The position numbers were made by a program, and so were the translations under genes. This document shows positions 27,021 through 36,627 of a stretch of DNA of 64,000 bases, piece after piece. Where the stretch lies: positions 2,294,001-2,358,000 of the forward strand of contig NZ_JASTWJ010000001.1 of assembly GCF_030499515.1 (NCBI RefSeq). The letters are read 5' to 3'. Source of the DNA: Streptomyces sp. DT2A-34 (GTDB lineage Bacteria; Actinomycetota; Actinomycetes; Streptomycetales; Streptomycetaceae). How positions within the stretch are numbered: position 1 is the stretch's first letter; each line of letters begins with the position of its first letter. The notes under the pieces are model-generated. The model made no database searches. It was not told the origin of the DNA and saw only the letters and a list, made by a program, of their open reading frames with translations.

Positions 27021-29186
27021 ATGGAGCACACGAGCAACGCGGATCTCCGGGCGGCCGCCGACGCGGTCCTCGCACGCCTCGTCGGGGACGCCACCGGCGC
27101 GGCCCGGCTGCGTGAGGACCAGTGGCGGGCAATCGAGGCGCTGGTCGCCGACAAACGCCGGGCCCTGGTCGTGCAGCGCACGGGGTGGGGCAAGTCCGCG
27201 GTCTACTTCGTGGCCACGTCGCTGCTGCGGGCCAGGGGCAGCGGACCGACCGTGATCGTCTCCCCGTTGCTCGCGCTGATGCGCAACCAGGTCGAGGCCG
27301 CGGCCCGCGCCGGCATCCACGCACGGACCATCAACTCCTCCAACACCGAGGAATGGGACACCATTCAGGACGAGATCGCCGCGGGCGAGGTCGATGTGCT
27401 GCTGGTCTCCCCGGAACGCCTCAACAACCCGGACTTCCGCGATCAGGTCCTGCCCAAGCTGGCCGCGGCGACCGGTCTTCTCGTGGTGGACGAGGCGCAC
27501 TGCATCTCGGACTGGGGCCACGACTTCCGGCCCGACTACCGGCGACTGCGCACCATGCTCTCCGATCTCCCGCCCGGAGTGCCCGTACTCGCGACGACCG
27601 CCACCGCCAACGCCCGCGTGACCGCCGATGTCGCCGAGCAACTCGGTACCGGGGGCACCACGGACGCCCTGGTGCTGCGCGGTCCACTGGACCGGGACAG
27701 CCTGAGTCTGAGTGTGTTGCGGCTGCCGGACGCCGCGCACCGTATGGCATGGCTCGCCGACCACCTCGATGAACTACCGGGCTCGGGCATCATCTACACG
27801 CTCACGGTGGCCGCCGCCGAGGAGGTCACGGCCTTCCTGCGGCATCGCGGCCACACGGTCGCCTCCTACACCGGCAAGACGGAGAACGCCGACCGTCAGC
27901 AGGCCGAGGACGACCTGCTCGGCAACAAGGTCAAGGCCCTGGTCGCCACCTCCGCACTCGGCATGGGCTTCGACAAGCCCGACCTCGGCTTCGTCGTGCA
28001 CCTCGGCTCGCCCTCCTCCCCCATCGCCTACTACCAGCAGGTCGGCCGCGCGGGCCGCGGCGTGGAGCACGCCGAGGTACTCCTCCTTCCAGGCCAGGAG
28101 GACGAGGCGATCTGGCATTACTTCGCCTCGCTCGCCTTCCCCTCGGAGGACCTGGTGCGCCGTACTCTCGACGTCCTCGCGCGGGCGGAGAGGCCACTGT
28201 CGCTGCCCGCCCTGGAGCCCCTGGTGGAGCTTCGCCGCTCCCGCCTGGAGACCATGCTCAAGGTCCTCGACGTGGACGGAGCGGTCCGGCGGGTCAAGGG
28301 CGGATGGATCGCGACCGGACAGCCGTGGACGTACGAGACCGACCGGTACGACTGGGTCGCCCAGCAGCGCAAGGCCGAGCAACAGGCGATGCGCGAGTAC
28401 GCCTCGACGACGGGCTGCCGGATGGAGTTCCTGCAGCGTCAGCTCGACGACGAGGGGGCCAAGGCCTGCGGTCGCTGCGACAACTGTGCGGGGGCGCGCT
28501 TCACTGCCGATACTTCCACGGTCGCGTTGGACGCCGCGCGCGTCGACCTCGGCCGGGCGGGAGTGGAGGTCGAGCCGCGCCGTATGTGGCCGACCGGTCT
28601 GCCGTCGATCGGCGTCGACCTCAAGGGACGCATCCCGGCCGGTGAACAGGCCGCACCGGGACGGGCGTTGGGACGACTGTCGGACATCGGCTGGGGCAAC
28701 CGGCTGCGACCGATGCTCGCACCCCACGCCCCGGACGGCCCCGTGCCCGACGACGTGGCCAAGGCGATCGTGGATGTACTGGTCGACTGGGCCAAGGGAC
28801 CGGGCGGCTGGGCCTCCGGGGCTCAGGACGCCCCACCGCGCCCGGTCGGCGTCGTCATGGTCGCCTCGCGCACGCGTCCGCAACTGATCAACTCACTGAG
28901 CGCACGCATCGCAGAGGTCGGCAGACTCCCCCTACTGGGTTCCCTCCAATACACCGGCGAGGCACCACAGGCCTCGCGAAGCAACAGCGCCCAGCGCCTC
29001 AAAGCACTCGACGGCGCGCTGACCGTGCCGCCCGCCCTGGCATCGGCCCTCACCGAGACCCCGGGCCCAGTGCTGTTGGTGGACGACTTCACCGAGACCG
29101 GCTGGACCCTGGCGGTCACGGCCCGCATGCTCCGACGCGCCGGTGCGCAGGGGGTTATGCCGCTGGTCCTGGCCGTGCAGGGTTGA
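27021..29186 (+). CDS. RecQ-family ATP-dependent DNA helicase with PRTase-like C-terminal domain
   Basis: 721 residues from ATG 27021. SF2 motifs are complete: [14 protein letters not shown] (I), [11 protein letters not shown] (Ia), [20 protein letters not shown] (II, with the RecQ aromatic loop), [10 protein letters not shown] (III), [20 protein letters not shown] (V) and QQVGRAGRG (VI). The zinc site CRMEF...CGRCDNC follows near residue 480-500. After a linker, the last 110 residues ([20 protein letters not shown], then [20 protein letters not shown]) have the PRPP-binding loop of phosphoribosyltransferases. The helicase acts in DNA repair; the C-terminal domain's role is unknown. Confidence 0.92.
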   Translation: MEHTSNADLRAAADAVLARLVGDATGAARLREDQWRAIEALVADKRRALVVQRTGWGKSAVYFVATSLLRARGSGPTVIVSPLLALMRNQVEAAARAGIHARTINSSNTEEWDTIQDEIAAGEVDVLLVSPERLNNPDFRDQVLPKLAAATGLLVVDEAHCISDWGHDFRPDYRRLRTMLSDLPPGVPVLATTATANARVTADVAEQLGTGGTTDALVLRGPLDRDSLSLSVLRLPDAAHRMAWLADHLDELPGSGIIYTLTVAAAEEVTAFLRHRGHTVASYTGKTENADRQQAEDDLLGNKVKALVATSALGMGFDKPDLGFVVHLGSPSSPIAYYQQVGRAGRGVEHAEVLLLPGQEDEAIWHYFASLAFPSEDLVRRTLDVLARAERPLSLPALEPLVELRRSRLETMLKVLDVDGAVRRVKGGWIATGQPWTYETDRYDWVAQQRKAEQQAMREYASTTGCRMEFLQRQLDDEGAKACGRCDNCAGARFTADTSTVALDAARVDLGRAGVEVEPRRMWPTGLPSIGVDLKGRIPAGEQAAPGRALGRLSDIGWGNRLRPMLAPHAPDGPVPDDVAKAIVDVLVDWAKGPGGWASGAQDAPPRPVGVVMVASRTRPQLINSLSARIAEVGRLPLLGSLQYTGEAPQASRSNSAQRLKALDGALTVPPALASALTETPGPVLLVDDFTETGWTLAVTARMLRRAGAQGVMPLVLAVQG

Positions 29187-29256
29187 TTAGCCTGGCCAGG
29201 CCGGAGTGACGGTGTTGGCCGTGCCGGAGTGATGGTCCTGGCCGTGCACGGTTGAT
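29164..29256. repeat. Short imperfect repeats at the recQ 3' end
   Basis: Four related segments built on CTGGCCGTG lie in 93 bases, starting inside the last codons of recQ. They look like local duplication. Confidence 0.6.
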
Positions 29257-29613
29257 CGCATGCCCATCGCGCGCACGTCGCACGAGATGCCCGTCCGAGA
29301 CATCCGCGCTGCACGAATCCCAGCCCACACCGGGTCGTACTCGGGACGCCTCATGCATCAACGCGGTGCGACCTGGTGGTGCACGGTCGTCCCGTGCGTC
29401 GCACGGTGACGCGGTGGGTAGGGATATAACCCGCGCACCACCAGATATCGGTCGGTGGCCCCAATTGCTCGTTGCCGCATTCAGGTTCGACAGGAAGAAT
29501 TGAAGTCCGCTCCCCGCACGGCTCGTCCGTGATCCGGTAGGGCTCTGCTGCGGTGTGCGCTCCCCCTAATCCGACCTCGCCCGCAGTGTGGGCGCGTAGC
29601 CGAAGGGAGGACC
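29187..29613. other. Intergenic gap with short imperfect repeats
   Basis: It holds a 24-base near-identical pair TGGTCCTGGCCGTGCAGGGT / TGGTCCTGGCCGTGCACGGT (starting 29164 and 29233; the first overlaps the recQ end) and CGGAGTGA-led copies in between. The rest shows no gene. Confidence 0.5.
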
Positions 29614-30249
29614 GTGACCTTCGGATTCGCTCCGTCCTCCGCGGCATCCATGTCGACGTCAGCCGACCTGTCCGCCGCATCCGCCAACCCCCTGGCCCGC
29701 ATGCTCGAACCCGCGGAGTGGGCTGCCGCGGGAATCCCACTGCTGCGCAACCCTCGCGAGGTCGTCAGCGGTCTGCACTCACGGCACCGCCCCGGGCCGG
29801 CGACCGCGATCGTGGCCGTCCTCGACGCGGACGAGCGGCTGCGGGCGAGCGCCTCCTTCACCCGCCGCCCGGCTCCGGCCGACGGCTGGATGTTCCGCAA
29901 CGCACTGCTTGCCCAGTTGCGCCGCGTCATCCCGCACGACCTGCGGCGCCGAACTCCGGTACGCACCGCGGTGCTCCTCTACTGCCGCGAGGGCGACGCC
30001 CGTTGGACGGAGGAGGACGGCGCGTGGATGTGGGGACTGCGTGACGCCTGCACCCTGCACGGCCTGCGCTGCGGGGCGTACATCACGCTGACCCGTGACG
30101 GCTGGCAGGTCCTCGGCGAGGGTCGTGGCGGCCGCCGACCCAACGCCGACTCGCCGCCGGAGCCCTTCGCCACATCCGAGTCACCGCCCCCACTGCCACG
30201 CACCGGCGGCGCCGCCTCGGAGGTCCTGCGGCGCGCGGCGGCTCGCTGA
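29614..30249 (+). CDS. Conserved hypothetical actinobacterial protein
   Basis: 211 residues from GTG 29614 with AAGGGAGG upstream. There is no signal peptide. The folded part spans about residues 30-175: ANPLARMLEPAEWAAAGIPL, then RHRPGPATAIVAVLDADERL, RNALLAQLRRVIPHDLRRRT, VRTAVLLYCREGDARWTEED and GAYITLTRDGWQVLGEG. The last 40 residues are Pro/Ser-rich. I do not recognise a family. The pattern of alternating strands and helices suggests a small globular enzyme or binding fold. Codon use fits the core genome and it lies in the syntenic block. Confidence 0.75.
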   Translation: MTFGFAPSSAASMSTSADLSAASANPLARMLEPAEWAAAGIPLLRNPREVVSGLHSRHRPGPATAIVAVLDADERLRASASFTRRPAPADGWMFRNALLAQLRRVIPHDLRRRTPVRTAVLLYCREGDARWTEEDGAWMWGLRDACTLHGLRCGAYITLTRDGWQVLGEGRGGRRPNADSPPEPFATSESPPPLPRTGGAASEVLRRAAAR

Positions 30250-30684
30250 GGGCACTGACAGGAGCTCTCGGCCGACCGCACAGTGGCGCCGTACTGCGTA
30301 CGCGATACGACGGTCCGGGTACGACGGCAAGTCCGCCGCGCCCGAGCCCACCCCGAGCACCGCCGAGCCGCCTAACCTCCTAGCCGCCGAAGGGGACGGC
30401 GACGGCGACCGGGACAGCTCACCTGATGAACCGGTCCGGCTGTTCCCTCACAGGCACCTCCGCAGCGTTGTACGTCAGGCAAGTCGCGCTGCCGGCGTGT
30501 CCTGACGCCCCACGACCACGCATCGGTACGCCGTGGACCTGCACCCCGCACCAACGGGGGCGGCGCACGGCGAGCGCTCCACGTGTCCGCGTACGCCGAA
30601 AGACCCGCCGTGCAGACGCCACCTCAGCGGCGCTCCGTCCGCCGGTGTCCTGCGGAGTGTCCCCCCACACGAGCCGGAACCGAC
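30250..30684. other. Convergent intergenic gap, no gene seen
   Basis: About 435 bases between the plus-strand hypothetical and the minus-strand hypothetical gene. Only short arginine/proline-rich shadow frames cross it. A CCGAAGGGGACGGCGACGGC stretch near 30385 is low complexity. No clear hairpin terminator was identified. Confidence 0.4.
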
Positions 30685-31326
30685 TCAGACGCCCGCGCCC
30701 AGCACCGAGTTGATGCGCTGCGGGTCGCCGCAGACGATCAGCAGGGCGCCTGCTTGGCCGAGGGCCAGGGGCAGGGCGGTGGCGGCAGCGGTGTCGGGAC
30801 CGCCGTTGACGGCGACCACGACCACGGGACGCGCCGTGGCACGGCCCGCAACGGAGGCATCGGCGTAGAAGACGTCGTCACCCGCGTCGTGCTGCGCCCA
30901 GTAGGAGCTTTCACCGAAGGACAGCTCGTGGGCGGCCCATGGGTGCTGTTCACCCGTGGTGATCACCAGCACGTCGCCGGGGGCACGGCCCGACTCCAGG
31001 AGCAGGTCGACGGCTTCCTCGGCAGCGTCGAGCGCTCCCTCGGGCAAGGCCGGGATCAGCTGGATCTGCGGGGTCGCCGCAGCCGGGGCTGAGGGGGCGG
31101 GGGCAACAGGGCCCGACGGTCCGGGCTTGGCCACGGCCACGTCACGTGGCGCACGTTGCGCCGGCGGCACGGGCCGCGGGGGCCCGGGGCGGCCGGGACG
31201 CGACGGAGCCGCGGAGCGGGGGCCGGGTACGGGGCGGGGGGTCGGCGCGGTGCGGCCGCTGGCCGGAGTGGCGCGGGGACCCTGGGCACTCTCGTGAATC
31301 TGAGGCTCCTCGGGAATGAGAGGCAT
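30685..31326 (-). CDS. Conserved hypothetical protein with Pro-rich N-terminus
   Basis: 213 residues from ATG 31326 (MPLIPEEPQIHESAQGPRAT). The first 100 residues are Pro/Arg/Ala-rich and disordered. The C-terminal 110 residues form a compact domain: IQLIPALPEGALDAAEEAVD, then LLESGRAPGDVLVITTGEQH, HELSFGESSYWAQHDAGDDV and ARPVVVVAVNGGPDTAAATA. Its start is 68 bases after the RNase HII stop, so the two are probably co-transcribed. No named family recognised. Confidence 0.75.
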   Translation of the reverse strand: MPLIPEEPQIHESAQGPRATPASGRTAPTPRPVPGPRSAAPSRPGRPGPPRPVPPAQRAPRDVAVAKPGPSGPVAPAPSAPAAATPQIQLIPALPEGALDAAEEAVDLLLESGRAPGDVLVITTGEQHPWAAHELSFGESSYWAQHDAGDDVFYADASVAGRATARPVVVVAVNGGPDTAAATALPLALGQAGALLIVCGDPQRINSVLGAGV

Positions 31327-31394
31327 GAGCTGATGTTTATCAAACGCTGGTACGGCTCGCGTCGGCGGGTGGCACACAAGTGCGAGCGGAATCG

Positions 31395-32096
31395 TCAGAA
31401 ATCGAAGCCGAGCTGCCCTTCGATCTCCGGAACGCTTCCTTCCACCCAGCTGCGGACCTTCTTGAGGTGCCGCCACTGGGGCAGCGCATCAAGATACGCC
31501 CACGACAACCGGTGGTACGGGGTGGGCCCCCGCTCCGCCAGTGCGGCCTTGTGCACGGGCGACGGATACCCGGCGTTGTCCGCAAAACCGAAGTCTGCAT
31601 GGTCGATACCCAGTTCGGCCATCATTTTGTCGCGCTGAACCTTGGCGATCACCGAGGCCGCTGCGACCGCCACGCACGACCGGTCGCCCTTGATCACCGT
31701 GCGCACCTTCCAGGGAGCACCGAGATAGTTGTGCTTCCCGTCGAGGATCACGGCGTCAGGGCGAACCGGCAAGGTCTCCAGAGCGCGCATCGCCGCGAGC
31801 CGCAGCGCGGCCGTCATCCCCAGGTCGTCGATCTCCTCCGGCGAGGCGTGCCCGAGGGCGAACGATGTCACCCACGTCCGCAGCTCCTCGGCGAGCTCGG
31901 TGCGCCGTTTGACGGTGAGCAGCTTGGAGTCGGTGAGACCCGTGGGGGGCCGGCGCAGTCCGGTGACCGCCGCGCAGACGGTGACGGGGCCGGCCCAGGC
32001 ACCGCGCCCGACCTCGTCGACACCGGCAATGATCTTCGCTCCGGTCGTGGCTCGAAGGGAGCGCTCGACGGTGTGAGTAGGCGGTTCGTACGGCAT
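31395..32096 (-). CDS. rnhB: Ribonuclease HII
   Basis: 233 residues. Catalytic residues are visible: [16 protein letters not shown] (Asp-Glu pair), [12 protein letters not shown] (Asp) and [16 protein letters not shown] (family box with Asp). Length is normal for actinobacterial RNase HII. It removes ribonucleotides misincorporated in DNA and RNA-DNA hybrids. In this window it shares the neighbourhood with nrdJ, nrdR, lexA and two helicases, all DNA-metabolism genes, though not in one operon. Confidence 0.96.
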   Translation of the reverse strand: MPYEPPTHTVERSLRATTGAKIIAGVDEVGRGAWAGPVTVCAAVTGLRRPPTGLTDSKLLTVKRRTELAEELRTWVTSFALGHASPEEIDDLGMTAALRLAAMRALETLPVRPDAVILDGKHNYLGAPWKVRTVIKGDRSCVAVAAASVIAKVQRDKMMAELGIDHADFGFADNAGYPSPVHKAALAERGPTPYHRLSWAYLDALPQWRHLKKVRSWVEGSVPEIEGQLGFDF

Positions 32097-32178
32097 GGCG
32101 CCCTTAGCGTACGCCGCCCGGAACCTGCTTCGACACCCTGGTTCACCGAAGCAACCTCCAGGCCGGTACGGCGATGGT

Positions 32179-32802
32179 TCAGAGACCTGTCGGACGGAGC
32201 AGAGGAACCATCAACTGGTCGATCATCTCCTCCAGATCCCGATCATTCCATTCGCTTGCGCACATCTTTGATCGGTACATCATCATCGCCGGAATGGCAT
32301 CGAAGACGTAACTGTTCGCTGCGTCGGCCCGCACTTCTTCCCGCTCAATCCCACGGGTGATGACCTCACGGAGCAACCTGATGGTCGGCTCCACGACGCC
32401 CTCGAAGATCACTCCATGGAAGCGTTCGGCCTGGAGGCTGTCGCATTCGTGAATCACCGATCGCAGGGCGAAACCGGGGCGCGAGAACATCGCCTCTCGC
32501 GCCTGTCGGCACAGCTCGAGCAGATCCTCGCGCACGCTCCCCAGGTCGGGAGCAGACTCGAAGCGCGGCAGCCCGGCACGCAGCGCATCGGCGACGAGGT
32601 CCTCCTTGGACGGCCAGCGGCGATAGACCGCGGCCTTTCCGGTCTGGGCGCCGGCGGCGACGCCCTCCATGGTGAGGCCGTTCCAGCCGACCGTACTGAG
32701 CTGTTCCAGCGCGGCATCGAGGATCGCGCGTTCGAGTACGGCGCCGCGCCGACGGAGGGAGGCGGTCCGAGCGGGGGCGGCCGTCCAGCGCGAGGTAACC
32801 AT
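32179..32802 (-). CDS. TetR-family repressor of divergent efflux gene
   Basis: 207 residues from ATG 32802, chosen for GGAG eight bases upstream. The HTH is [20 protein letters not shown] with the following [12 protein letters not shown], typical of TetR. The ligand-binding C-terminal half is helical ([20 protein letters not shown]). It is divergent from a DHA2-type transporter gene, and two 20-bp palindromes sit between them. By analogy with TetR/QacR pairs it should repress the transporter, and perhaps itself, until a substrate binds. Confidence 0.92.
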   Translation of the reverse strand: MVTSRWTAAPARTASLRRRGAVLERAILDAALEQLSTVGWNGLTMEGVAAGAQTGKAAVYRRWPSKEDLVADALRAGLPRFESAPDLGSVREDLLELCRQAREAMFSRPGFALRSVIHECDSLQAERFHGVIFEGVVEPTIRLLREVITRGIEREEVRADAANSYVFDAIPAMMMYRSKMCASEWNDRDLEEMIDQLMVPLLRPTGL

Positions 32803-32897
32803 CTGAGCGTCTCCAACGAACAAGGGAAGCGGGGATTCCGGGGGCACGGGTACATCGCGCGGCAACTGCGGGGGATTCAGCGCGCGATGACGACATC

Positions 32898-32917
32898 AGT
32901 GAACGCTTGCGTTCACT
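32898..32917. promoter_or_regulatory. TetR operator site 1
   Basis: AGTGAACGCTTGCGTTCACT is an inverted repeat with 9-bp half-sites and a 2-base centre, nearer the tetR gene. Its half-site AGTGAACGC is identical to that of site 2, 48 bp away centre to centre. Confidence 0.85.
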
Positions 32918-32945
32918 ACTGGGGGCTCACTACGGTTGACGCGAC

Positions 32946-32965
32946 AGTGAACGCAAGCGTTCACT
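32946..32965. promoter_or_regulatory. TetR operator site 2, overlapping MFS promoter
   Basis: AGTGAACGCAAGCGTTCACT lies 23 bases before the transporter start. TTGACG just upstream (about 32936-32941) could be the -35, so a bound repressor would cover the promoter. Confidence 0.85.
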
Positions 32966-32988
32966 AAGGCACTTGTGGGGGACCCATA

Positions 32989-34536
32989 GTGACAACCTCT
33001 CAGTTGATCAAGGACCAGAAACCAGGTGCGGCCCGCCGGGAGGGGCATCCCGGCATCGCGCTCACCGTCATCGCGGCCTGCCAACTCATGGTGGCACTCG
33101 ACGCGACGATTGTGAACATTGCACTCCCGCACATTCAAGACGCGCTCAAGTTCAGCACCACCGACCTCACCTGGGTCGTCAGCGCCTACACACTCACCTT
33201 CGGCGGTCTGCTGCTTCTCGGCGGCCGCGCTGGTGACATCCTGGGCCGCCGCCGGGTGTTCATGGCCGGCATCCTGCTGTTCACCCTCGCCTCGCTGCTC
33301 GGCGGACTCGCCCAGGAACCCTGGCAGTTGCTGGCCGCGCGCGTGCTCCAGGGCATGGGTGGCGCGATTGCCTCGCCCACTTCGCTGGCGCTCATCACCA
33401 CCACGTTCCCCGAAGGCCCGGAACGCAACCGCGCGTTCGGCGTCTTCGCCGCCGTCTCCGCAGGCGGTGGCGCCATCGGTCTGCTCACGGGCGGCATGCT
33501 CACCGAGTGGCTCGACTGGCGGTGGGTGCTCTTCGTCAACGTGCCGATCGGCATCCTGATCGCGGTGCTCGCGCCGCTGTACATCAGCGAGTCCGAACGG
33601 CACAGCGGCCGCTTCGACATAGCGGGCGCACTGACCTCCACGGCAGGCATGGCATCCCTGGTCTACGGCTTCATCCGCGCGGCGGACGAAGGCTGGCGGG
33701 ATAACCTGACCATCGGGTCCTTCGCAGCCGCGGTGGTCCTGCTGCTGGCCTTCGCGTTCATCGAGTCGCGGGCCAAGGAGCCCATAACCCCGCTCAGGAT
33801 GTTCGCCGACCGCAACCGCTCGGGCACGTATGTGATCATGCTGAGCCTGGCTGCGGCGATGTTCGGGATGTTCTTCTACATCGTGCTCTTCGTGCAGAAC
33901 GTGCTGCAGTACAGCCCGATCGAGGCCGGTCTCGCCTTCCTGCCGGTGACGGTCGTGATCGCACTCGGCGCGGGCCTGTCGCAGCGCTTCCTGCCGGTGC
34001 TCGGCCCCAAGCCGTTCATGCTCGTGGGCTCGGCCCTCACGGCGATCGGGCTGGCCTGGCAGACCCTGATCAGCGCCAGCAGCTCGTACGCCGGCGGAGT
34101 ACTCGGGCCGATGCTGTTGTTCGGCTTCGGCATGGGCCTGAACTTCGTGACGCTGACGGTCACCGCGGTCTCCGGCGTCGCCCAGCACGAGGCCGGTGCC
34201 GCGTCCGGGCTGCTCAACGCCACGCAGCAGGTGGGTGGTTCGCTCGGCCTGTCCATCCTGACGACGGTGTTCGGCTCGGCCAGCAAGGACGAGGCGGAGA
34301 AGCAGCTGCCGAAGTTCATGGCGGAGGGATCCGCCGAGCAGAAGGCGGAGTTCGCCAAGACCCAGCAGCTGCCCGGACCGTGGGGACACGAGGTGCTCAC
34401 GCAAGGCATCTCGACCGGCTTTGTGGCGGCCGCCGCGATGGCCGTACTCGCCCTCGCCACCGCGTGGTTGGTGATCCGGGTCCGCAAGAGCGATCTGGAC
34501 GCCCTCGCCGGAACCTCGGGTCCGATGGCCGGCTGA
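32989..34536 (+). CDS. DHA2-type (14-span) MFS drug efflux transporter
   Basis: 515 residues from GTG 32989 with GGGGGA upstream. Motif A GGRAGDILGRRRVF and motif B-like region (LLAARVLQGMGGAIASPTSL) are present. Motif C of antiporters is suggested by GGGAIGLLTGGMLTEWLDWR. About fourteen hydrophobic spans fit the EmrB/QacA branch. It should export hydrophobic drugs using the proton gradient. Control by the divergent TetR gene is strongly suggested by the twin operators. A hairpin follows the stop. Confidence 0.94.
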   Translation: MTTSQLIKDQKPGAARREGHPGIALTVIAACQLMVALDATIVNIALPHIQDALKFSTTDLTWVVSAYTLTFGGLLLLGGRAGDILGRRRVFMAGILLFTLASLLGGLAQEPWQLLAARVLQGMGGAIASPTSLALITTTFPEGPERNRAFGVFAAVSAGGGAIGLLTGGMLTEWLDWRWVLFVNVPIGILIAVLAPLYISESERHSGRFDIAGALTSTAGMASLVYGFIRAADEGWRDNLTIGSFAAAVVLLLAFAFIESRAKEPITPLRMFADRNRSGTYVIMLSLAAAMFGMFFYIVLFVQNVLQYSPIEAGLAFLPVTVVIALGAGLSQRFLPVLGPKPFMLVGSALTAIGLAWQTLISASSSYAGGVLGPMLLFGFGMGLNFVTLTVTAVSGVAQHEAGAASGLLNATQQVGGSLGLSILTTVFGSASKDEAEKQLPKFMAEGSAEQKAEFAKTQQLPGPWGHEVLTQGISTGFVAAAAMAVLALATAWLVIRVRKSDLDALAGTSGPMAG

Positions 34537-34537
34537 A

Positions 34538-34571
34538 CCGGCCGGACCCGCGAAAGGCCGCGGGTGGCCGG
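34538..34571 (+). terminator. Terminator hairpin after MFS gene
   Basis: Right after the stop, CCGGCCGGACCCGCG pairs with CGCGGGTGGCCGG across a short AAAGGC loop with one mismatch. No T-tract, as is usual in Streptomyces. Confidence 0.65.
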
Positions 34572-34930
34572 ATCGCCTCCGGGGGACCGACAGGGAGGAC
34601 GACGAGCCGGCCACCCGCACCACCGCCACAGAGGCCGACGTCCGGCAGGCTCCGGTGGCGCGGGAAAGCCGAAGCCCGCTCGCCGCGGCAGCGACGGCGA
34701 CGGCGACGGCGACCGCGACCGCGACCGCGAAGAACAACAGGGCCGACACCAACATGAGCTCCACAGCTCCACCCCCTGCGCCCGTCGTCCGTCACCTGCG
34801 CGTGCGGCCCCAGCGGTCGCACACCCACTGCCACGACAACGCAGGTGTGATTACGCAGAGTTCCCGGCAGGCACAGAAAGTTATGGGGGATTACAACAGG
34901 AGCGGACTCCGGCAGGGCAAGAATCCCGCG
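34572..34930. other. Intergenic gap with hexamer repeat
   Basis: It carries a GACGGC/GACCGC hexamer tract (about 34694-34733). A minus-strand frame over the tract would encode a (VA)n run starting MELMLVSALLFF, but it continues antisense through the whole MFS gene and has no ribosome site, so I do not call it. Confidence 0.5.
34694..34733. repeat. GACGGC/GACCGC hexanucleotide tract
   Basis: Six to seven units in tandem; slippage-prone. Confidence 0.8.
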
Positions 34931-35836
34931 CTACGCCGAGGTCGGCATCCACGTCGGGAGTGCCTCGACACGCTCCACCCACTCGGCCGGCACCGACCCG
35001 GCCTTCCCGGAGCCGATCACGCCGCCCACGATGGCGCATGTGGTGTCCACGTCACCGCCGACCTGCGCGGTCGTCCAGAAGGCCTGCTCGTAGTCACCGA
35101 GAGCCCGCGCGGCCGACCAGAGCGCGAAGGGCACCGTGTCGTGGGCGGTCGTACGGCGCCCGCAGCCCAGAACGGCCGCGACAGTGGCCGCGTCAGCGTA
35201 GTCGAGCATGTCCCTGGCGCGCCGCAGGCCCGCGCCCACCGCACTCTTCGGGACGAGAGCGACGACATCGTCGAGAAGTGATTCAGGGCTCGGCGGGCCA
35301 CCGGGGGCGGCGGCCAGCGCGGCAGCCGCGGCGACGGCCATGGCGCCGACGACGGCCTCGCGGTGCTGATGGGTGGGGTAGGCCGAGATCTCGGCCTGGT
35401 GGGTCGCCTGCTCGGGGTCGTCCGCGTACCAGGCACCCAGGGGCGCGATCCGCATCGCGGCGCCGTTGCCCCAGGAGCCTTGCCCGTTGAAGAGGGCGGC
35501 CGAGAGCTCGCGCCAGTCCCCGCCTTCCCGGATCAGGCGCAGCAACCGGTTGACCGCAGGGCCGTAGCCCCGGTCGAAGTCGTGGTGCTCGGCGAATGAG
35601 CGAGCCAGAGCGTCCTGGTCGATGCGGTGATGGGTGGCCAGGACTGCGACCACGGAGCAGGCCATCTCCGTGTCGTCCGTCCACTGCCAGGGGCCGGACG
35701 GCAGCTCGCGACGCTTCAGCAGCGGATAGTTCGCCGGCACGAAGAACTGCGAGCCCAGTGCGTCCCCCACCGCGAGCCCGCGCAGGCTGGCGAGGGCGCG
35801 GTCCAGGCGCCCTTCGGGAGAGGAGTCAGCGGTCAT
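34931..35836 (-). CDS. ADP-ribosylglycohydrolase family protein
   Basis: 301 residues. Family landmarks: ASLRGLAVGDALGSQFF, PWQWTDDTEMACSVV (metal-binding TDDT), RGYGPAVNRLL, GSWGNGAAMRIAPLGAWYAD, and GGDVDTTCAIVGGVIG (second Asp cluster). This family removes ADP-ribose from proteins or small molecules using two Mg ions. All metal-binding motifs look intact. It begins 12 bases after the histidine phosphatase gene, so they are likely one operon. Confidence 0.93.
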   Translation of the reverse strand: MTADSSPEGRLDRALASLRGLAVGDALGSQFFVPANYPLLKRRELPSGPWQWTDDTEMACSVVAVLATHHRIDQDALARSFAEHHDFDRGYGPAVNRLLRLIREGGDWRELSAALFNGQGSWGNGAAMRIAPLGAWYADDPEQATHQAEISAYPTHQHREAVVGAMAVAAAAALAAAPGGPPSPESLLDDVVALVPKSAVGAGLRRARDMLDYADAATVAAVLGCGRRTTAHDTVPFALWSAARALGDYEQAFWTTAQVGGDVDTTCAIVGGVIGSGKAGSVPAEWVERVEALPTWMPTSA

Positions 35837-35848
35837 CGCCCTGCCACT

Positions 35849-36508
35849 CTATCCGGTGATCCCGTACGGTTCCGGCTCACGCCAGCGTTCGAAAGGCCGG
35901 TCAAGCGTGTACTTGCCGTCGTCCCCGAGAACGAGCATCCGCATCTCCGCGTTCCCCGGGTTCGACAGCGACTCGAATTCCGCGACCGTCCAGTGGAACC
36001 AGCGCATAGAGAACAGCCGCATCGCCAGGCCATGGGTCACGAGCAGCACGTTCGGCGGATGGTCGGGGGCCTCGAAGCTGCGGTACAGGCTCTCCAGGAA
36101 GTTGCCGACCCGGTCGTACACGTCGGCGCCGGACTCGCCCTGGGCGAAGCGGTAGAAGAAGTGGCCGTAGGCGTCCCGGTAGGACTTCTGGAGGCGTACG
36201 TCGTCGCGGTCCTGCCAGTTCCCCCAGTCCTGCTCACGCAGCCGGGGCTCCTCACGCACCCGTATGAGCTCGGGATCCAGGTGGAAGGCCCGCAGTGTTT
36301 CGTGCGTACGACGGTAGGGCGAGACGTAGACGCTGACGCGCTCGCGTCCGAACACCTCCCGCAGCCGTTTACCCGTCTCCTCGGCCTGCCGCCAGCCCCG
36401 CTCGGTCAGGGCCAGGGCGTGGTCGGGTTCACGCTCGTACACGGCGTCATCAACATTGCCCGTTGACTCGCCGTGCCGGACAAGGACGATGCGCCGTGGT
36501 CGTGCCAT
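35849..36508 (-). CDS. Histidine phosphatase family protein
   Basis: 219 residues. The catalytic RHGES is at the N-terminus (PRRIVLVRHGESTGNVDD). The second histidine is in VLLVTHGLAMRLFSMR, and supporting residues lie in YVSPYRRTHETLRAF. This is the phosphoglycerate-mutase-like fold; the exact substrate cannot be told. It forms an apparent operon with the ADP-ribosylglycohydrolase gene downstream. Confidence 0.93.
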   Translation of the reverse strand: MARPRRIVLVRHGESTGNVDDAVYEREPDHALALTERGWRQAEETGKRLREVFGRERVSVYVSPYRRTHETLRAFHLDPELIRVREEPRLREQDWGNWQDRDDVRLQKSYRDAYGHFFYRFAQGESGADVYDRVGNFLESLYRSFEAPDHPPNVLLVTHGLAMRLFSMRWFHWTVAEFESLSNPGNAEMRMLVLGDDGKYTLDRPFERWREPEPYGITG

Positions 36509-36627
36509 GCCAAAACCCTAGATCGGGTGACGGCCGATCGAGCACTCGTACGGGCCCTATACGGCGCAGGTCACACATTTCCTGCACCACGAGCCACATT
36601 AAGGCGCACGGCTAACGGGTTCGGAAT

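Noticed and set aside
32896..34764. Long minus-strand frame over the MFS gene, starting with a (VA)n membrane-like run
   Set aside because: It is antisense to a clear transporter gene, has no ribosome site, and its first part comes from a hexamer repeat.
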